Shown piece by piece: positions 5,489 to 8,152 of a stretch of 8,152 nucleotides of DNA (position 1 is the first letter of the stretch; every line of letters starts with the position of its first letter). Origin of the DNA: Archaeoglobi archaeon. Lineage in GTDB: Archaea > Halobacteriota > Archaeoglobi > Archaeoglobales > Archaeoglobaceae. The position numbers and the translations under genes were made by a program. The stretch spans positions 1 through 8,152 of the forward strand of contig JAPDIT010000019.1 of assembly GCA_029259455.1 (NCBI GenBank), read 5' to 3'. Below the pieces are notes generated by a model that saw only the letters and a list, made by a program, of their open reading frames with translations, ran no database searches and had not been told where the DNA came from.

Positions 5489-5788
5489 ATGGCAGAGGAG
5501 AAAAAGAACTCAGTTAAGGAACTAACCGTTAAGAAATTGAGAGAGAGAGGTGTGAAACCAAGACCTGAAGTCGTAGAGATGTCAAAGGAACAGAGAAAGA
5601 TTATAAAGCAAATAAAAGATTGCTTAAAGGAGGGGGCAAAAACGATCCCTGAAATAGCATCCGCGACGGGTTTACGTCCAGGTGTTGTTACTTGGTATGT
5701 TATGACACTAGTTAAATACGGTGAGCTGAGTCCGGGTGAGGAGGTTGATGGATACTATAAATATAGTTTAGCTAAAAAGGAGGGATAG
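5489..5788 (+). CDS. small winged-helix-like protein inside the operon
   Basis: A 99-residue protein, ATG start with AAGGAGG seven bases upstream, two bases after the QmoB-like stop and two bases before the QmoC-like start, so certainly part of the operon. Residues 1-30 are basic and probably flexible. From 31 it looks like a winged helix: helix 32-48, helix TIPEIASATGL (52-62), recognition-like helix PGVVTWYVMTLVKYG (64-78), then a hairpin wing with GYYKYSL (88-94). Such folds bind DNA as transcription regulators, but in an operon of electron-transfer subunits it might instead be a small accessory subunit. There is one cysteine (C45), so no obvious metal or cluster site. A gene here is not part of the standard qmoABC set. 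The specific family is not recognised. Confidence 0.75.
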   Translation: MAEEKKNSVKELTVKKLRERGVKPRPEVVEMSKEQRKIIKQIKDCLKEGAKTIPEIASATGLRPGVVTWYVMTLVKYGELSPGEEVDGYYKYSLAKKEG

Positions 5789-5790
5789 CG

Positions 5791-6873
5791 GTGGTTGGTG
5801 TAGACCCAGAATTTGCCGAAGTTCTGAAGAGCCTTGGAGCTAAAAATGTAACGGTTTGTTTCAATTGTGGAAATTGCACAGCCATTTGTCCATTATCCAC
5901 GAATGAACATATGTTTCCGAGAAAAATAATAAGATATATACAACTTGGACTAAAAGAAAAGGCTCTTAAAGCTCCAGAGCCATGGATATGCCATGCATGC
6001 GGAGAATGCTCAGTTACTTGCCCAAGACAGGCATTTCCCAGCGAAATAATGAATTCTGCAAGAACTTACGCATTTGCAGAATTCTCGACTCCTAAGTTCA
6101 TCGGCAAACTTTTTTGTTCGCCTAAGTTTATACCAGTGTTAGTAGCGATACCTGTAATCCTATTCGCAATATTTGCAGGGATAACGGGAATAAGCATTCC
6201 GGAGGGAGAAGTGGTGTTCTCTAAATTCATTCATCATTCGTACATAGAAACTCTAGGACTTGTCATAGGTCTTTATGTAGGTATTATAACAATTTCAAAT
6301 GCTTGGAAATTCTGGAAAGCTCTTGAATTAAAGTCGAAAAGCTTTATATCTGATCTAATAAGGGCGATCATCCTAATCTTAAAGCATGCAAGATTTAAAG
6401 AGTGTGAGACAAACATATTCAGATACTATGCACACATACTTACGTTCTACGGATTTCTGCTATTAGGACTCGCAGCACTTGGAGATGTCGTGTACTTTGA
6501 CATACTGGGTAGAGAAGAATTATCGCTTCCGATCTGGGATCCGGTCAAGATAATAGGCACAGTAGGAGGAATTTTACTGCTCATCGGAATCGTTTGGATT
6601 ATTGGAAAGAGATTGGCAGAAAGAGAGAAAATTGGTGCGCCAAACTACAATGATTGGTTCTTTATGATAACATTACTAATAGTCGCAGTAACAGGGATTA
6701 CTATTGAAGTATCAAGGTTCTTAAATGTCGCCAGTGTTGCATATCCAACTTATGTTATACACCTAATCGCAGTGTTTTGCTTGTTAACGTATGCCCCCTA
6801 CTCGAAATTTGTACACTTACTTTATAGAGGTTTAGTGTACATCTATTTAGAAGCTGAGAGAAGGAAAAATTAG
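5791..6873 (+). CDS. qmoC: QmoC-like membrane subunit: HdrC iron-sulfur domain fused to cytochrome b
   Basis: A 360-residue protein with GTG start and GGAGGG six bases upstream. Residues 1-95 form an HdrC-type ferredoxin domain with two full [4Fe-4S] motifs: C23/C26/C29/C33-P and C67/C70/C73/C77-P. Then come about six membrane segments at roughly 113-133, 153-172, 216-236, 253-272, 289-307 and 318-336, of the NarI/HdrE cytochrome b kind. Candidate heme ligands are H148 or H149, H199, H215, H324 and H342; the ending YAPYSKFVHLLYRG is typical of this membrane fold. The iron-sulfur domain would face the cytoplasm and contact the HdrA-type pair, with electrons crossing via b hemes to or from menaquinone. 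The domain fusion and length match QmoC rather than HdrC or HdrE alone. It ends the operon; an oligo-T tract follows. Confidence 0.88.
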   Translation: MVGVDPEFAEVLKSLGAKNVTVCFNCGNCTAICPLSTNEHMFPRKIIRYIQLGLKEKALKAPEPWICHACGECSVTCPRQAFPSEIMNSARTYAFAEFSTPKFIGKLFCSPKFIPVLVAIPVILFAIFAGITGISIPEGEVVFSKFIHHSYIETLGLVIGLYVGIITISNAWKFWKALELKSKSFISDLIRAIILILKHARFKECETNIFRYYAHILTFYGFLLLGLAALGDVVYFDILGREELSLPIWDPVKIIGTVGGILLLIGIVWIIGKRLAEREKIGAPNYNDWFFMITLLIVAVTGITIEVSRFLNVASVAYPTYVIHLIAVFCLLTYAPYSKFVHLLYRGLVYIYLEAERRKN

Positions 6874-6899
6874 AGAAGGAAGCATAGATTTACCCTAAC

Positions 6900-6904
6900 T
6901 TTTT
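6900..6904 (+). terminator. possible oligo-T terminator of the TusA-Qmo operon
   Basis: A run of five T about 27 bases after the QmoC-like TAG, followed by AT-rich sequence. No hairpin is evident. Weak but suitably placed for archaeal termination. Confidence 0.35.
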
Positions 6905-6931
6905 ATATTACAAGCCAAGGACGCGTTTTGA

Positions 6932-7093
6932 AGTTGGTGGCTCAGCTTTAAAGATGACGTACAGGGATTCGAAGATGAAGCCTTAAAATCGCTGCTAGAC
7001 AAGATAGTCGTTAGAGAGTGCGGGCATGTATGCACAGGGCAATACCCGTTGTGGTGGACAGTTTTGGCTGTTTGTAGAGCGGGACTTCACTAA
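6932..7093 (+). pseudogene. possible gene remnant between qmoC and the radical SAM gene
   Basis: A plus-strand frame open from a TGA at 6929 to TAA at 7091-7093 gives 53 residues with no ATG, GTG or TTG start near its beginning. Its first half, including GFEDEALKSLLDKIVVREC (12-30), reads like real protein with a good amphipathic helix; the second half is poorer. A neighbouring frame (from about 7013) also looks protein-like (AGMYAQGNTRCGGQFW), which would fit a frameshifted remnant. It overlaps the 3' end of the radical SAM gene by four bases on the opposite strand. Product not recognised. Confidence 0.25.
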
Positions 7094-7977
7094 TTCTTTT
7101 TTCTGTAATATTTTGTTCCCCCATATTCAATCTCTTCAAGCCCGTCGAGAAGGTCTTGGATATCCAGATTAAGCTTTTTGAGATACTCTTTAAGAACATC
7201 TTCCCGCAATGGATGGACTGAAGCTATTGCAAGCACATCTTCTCTGCTGTTTATGCCAAACTCTCCGCTCTCAGCTTCAACCAGTAGATCAACCTTTACA
7301 ACTCTACCAAGGATCTTTGCAGCTTCAGCGATAAACTCCCAGTTTGGCGCTTTAACTCTATCTGCTGGTGGTCGTGTTGGTACGGAAAGGTAGGCAACGT
7401 GTGGATCAATTGTTTCGAGAAATTCTGCAACTCTCTCAACGCTTTCCAGAGTTGTGAGGCTATCTATTAGCATCGTTTCCGTGATGGTTACACCTTCGTA
7501 TTCCTCAGCAAACCTCTCGATCCCCTTAAGAATCTCATCCAGCTTCAGCGAGGGGTGGGGTCTGTTGATGCGTTTCCACAGCTTGGCATCAACGGCATCT
7601 ACTTTCAGCGAGACGAGGTCTGCCTTTGCCAGATCTGCCCTAACATCTTCGCGAAAAAGCAGAGAGGAATTCGTTATCACTGCGACCCTTCCAAGCCCTT
7701 TTAGCAGCTCAATCTCACTGCCAAGGTTTACGTCGAGAGTAGGCTCTCCATCCGGTACAAAGGTGATGTAGTCCACCTCACCGGCTTCTTCCAGTTTTCT
7801 CCTAACTTCTTCAAAGATGAGCTGGCAATCGAAGAACTTTCTTCTCTCCACTGTAAGTTTGTCAGTTCTGCCAAGCTGACAGTAAACGCATGAGTAGCTG
7901 CAGTGCTTGAATGGTATGTTGTTCACTCCGAGGCTTCTTCCAAGTCTTCTCGACGGAACGGGACCAAAGACGTGCAC
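7090..7977 (-). CDS. radical SAM protein, COG0731/UPF0026 type
   Basis: A 295-residue protein with GTG start at 7977 and TAG stop. It opens with FGPVPSRRLGRSLGVNN (4-20), the hallmark of the COG0731/UPF0026 group, then HCSYSCVYC (25-33), where C26, C30 and C33 form the radical SAM CxxxCxxC motif that binds a [4Fe-4S] cluster and S-adenosylmethionine. DGEPTLD (about 96-102) is the GGEP-like SAM-binding motif, and ITNSSLL (about 121-127) is the following strand. The last 60 residues or so look like a small helical winged-type domain. The substrate is unknown; the related TYW1 enzymes modify tRNA, but this group is distinct. No ribosome binding site is seen, so a leaderless mRNA is likely. GC content is visibly higher than in the Qmo operon, and it converges on that operon, so I see no functional link. 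Confidence 0.85.
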   Translation of the reverse strand: MHVFGPVPSRRLGRSLGVNNIPFKHCSYSCVYCQLGRTDKLTVERRKFFDCQLIFEEVRRKLEEAGEVDYITFVPDGEPTLDVNLGSEIELLKGLGRVAVITNSSLLFREDVRADLAKADLVSLKVDAVDAKLWKRINRPHPSLKLDEILKGIERFAEEYEGVTITETMLIDSLTTLESVERVAEFLETIDPHVAYLSVPTRPPADRVKAPNWEFIAEAAKILGRVVKVDLLVEAESGEFGINSREDVLAIASVHPLREDVLKEYLKKLNLDIQDLLDGLEEIEYGGTKYYRKKN

Positions 7978-8000
7978 ACTTTTATTTTAGCTGGAAAGGT

Positions 8001-8010
8001 TAAAAAATCT
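8001..8010 (-). promoter_or_regulatory. weak TATA-like element before the radical SAM gene
   Basis: The minus strand reads AGATTTTTTA, with its centre about 27 bases from the GTG at 7977, the expected distance for a leaderless archaeal transcript. The match to a TATA box is poor, so this is tentative. Confidence 0.25.
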
Positions 8011-8045
8011 GCGGACAGACCGAATTGTGGTATCCCAAATTGCAT

Positions 8046-8144
8046 TTACACCTTCCCATCCCACCACCTCCTCACAAACCACATAACCCTCTCCTGAGGG
8101 AGCTTGTACCGGAACGCATTGATCGGTCCAGGCTTTTGTGAGGT
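8046..8144 (-). pseudogene. possible 3' fragment of a minus-strand gene at the right edge
   Basis: A minus-strand frame of 32 residues ends at TAA (8048-8046). It contains KPGPINAFRYKLPQERV (4-20) and ends FVRRWWDGKV, which reads like a real C-terminus, but an in-frame TAA at 8147-8145 closes it upstream and no start is evident. Either a frameshifted remnant or chance. It ends about 70 bases before the radical SAM gene on the same strand. Product not recognised. Confidence 0.25.
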
Positions 8145-8152
8145 TTAACCTC

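Noticed and set aside
7011..7060. GGG-CAATA-CCC hairpin region as a possible tRNA or small RNA
   Set aside because: Only a three-base stem; no cloverleaf, no T-arm or acceptor pairing could be built.

Overview
The window looks archaeal and most like a member of the Archaeoglobales, probably a lower-GC one; this is an inference from gene content and style, not a database match. Signs are AGGAGGTGA-type ribosome binding sites a few bases before GTG or TTG starts, tightly packed or overlapping genes, TATA-like boxes about 25 bases before apparently leaderless starts, oligo-T terminators, and a Qmo/heterodisulfide-reductase-type electron-transfer operon as found in sulfate-reducing archaea.

Layout. 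Bases 1-76 hold the 5' end of a minus-strand gene that runs off the left edge. Bases 231-1088 carry three small minus-strand genes in tandem: a clear DsrE-family protein, a DsrE/DsrF-like protein, and a 56-residue protein with a TTG start that could be a minimal DsrH/TusB-like partner. Bases 1089-1588 separate this set from a divergent plus-strand operon and contain promoters for both sides plus coding-like debris. The plus operon (1589-6873) is: TusA sulfur carrier; a stand-alone MvhD/FlpD-like protein; an HdrA-like flavoprotein (QmoA-like); a second, longer HdrA-like flavoprotein (QmoB-like) without an MvhD tail; a small winged-helix protein; and a QmoC-like protein that joins an HdrC-type iron-sulfur domain to a membrane cytochrome b domain. 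After a short, apparently decayed stretch (6874-7089) comes a minus-strand radical SAM protein of the COG0731/UPF0026 type (7090-7977), and a fragment of another minus-strand frame lies at the right edge.

How the genes may work together. No HdrB-type (CCG-domain) catalytic subunit is encoded, so as in the Qmo complex the flavin/iron-sulfur pair QmoA-QmoB would exchange electrons with the menaquinone pool through QmoC. What differs from a textbook qmo locus is the company: TusA leads the operon, DsrE-type sulfurtransferase genes are divergent from it, the MvhD module is a separate and altered protein, and a DNA-binding-like protein sits inside the operon. No APS reductase or sulfate adenylyltransferase gene is present. 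My working hypothesis is a membrane-bound, quinone-linked HdrA-type complex whose partner is a protein-bound persulfide on TusA/DsrE rather than, or in addition to, APS reductase.
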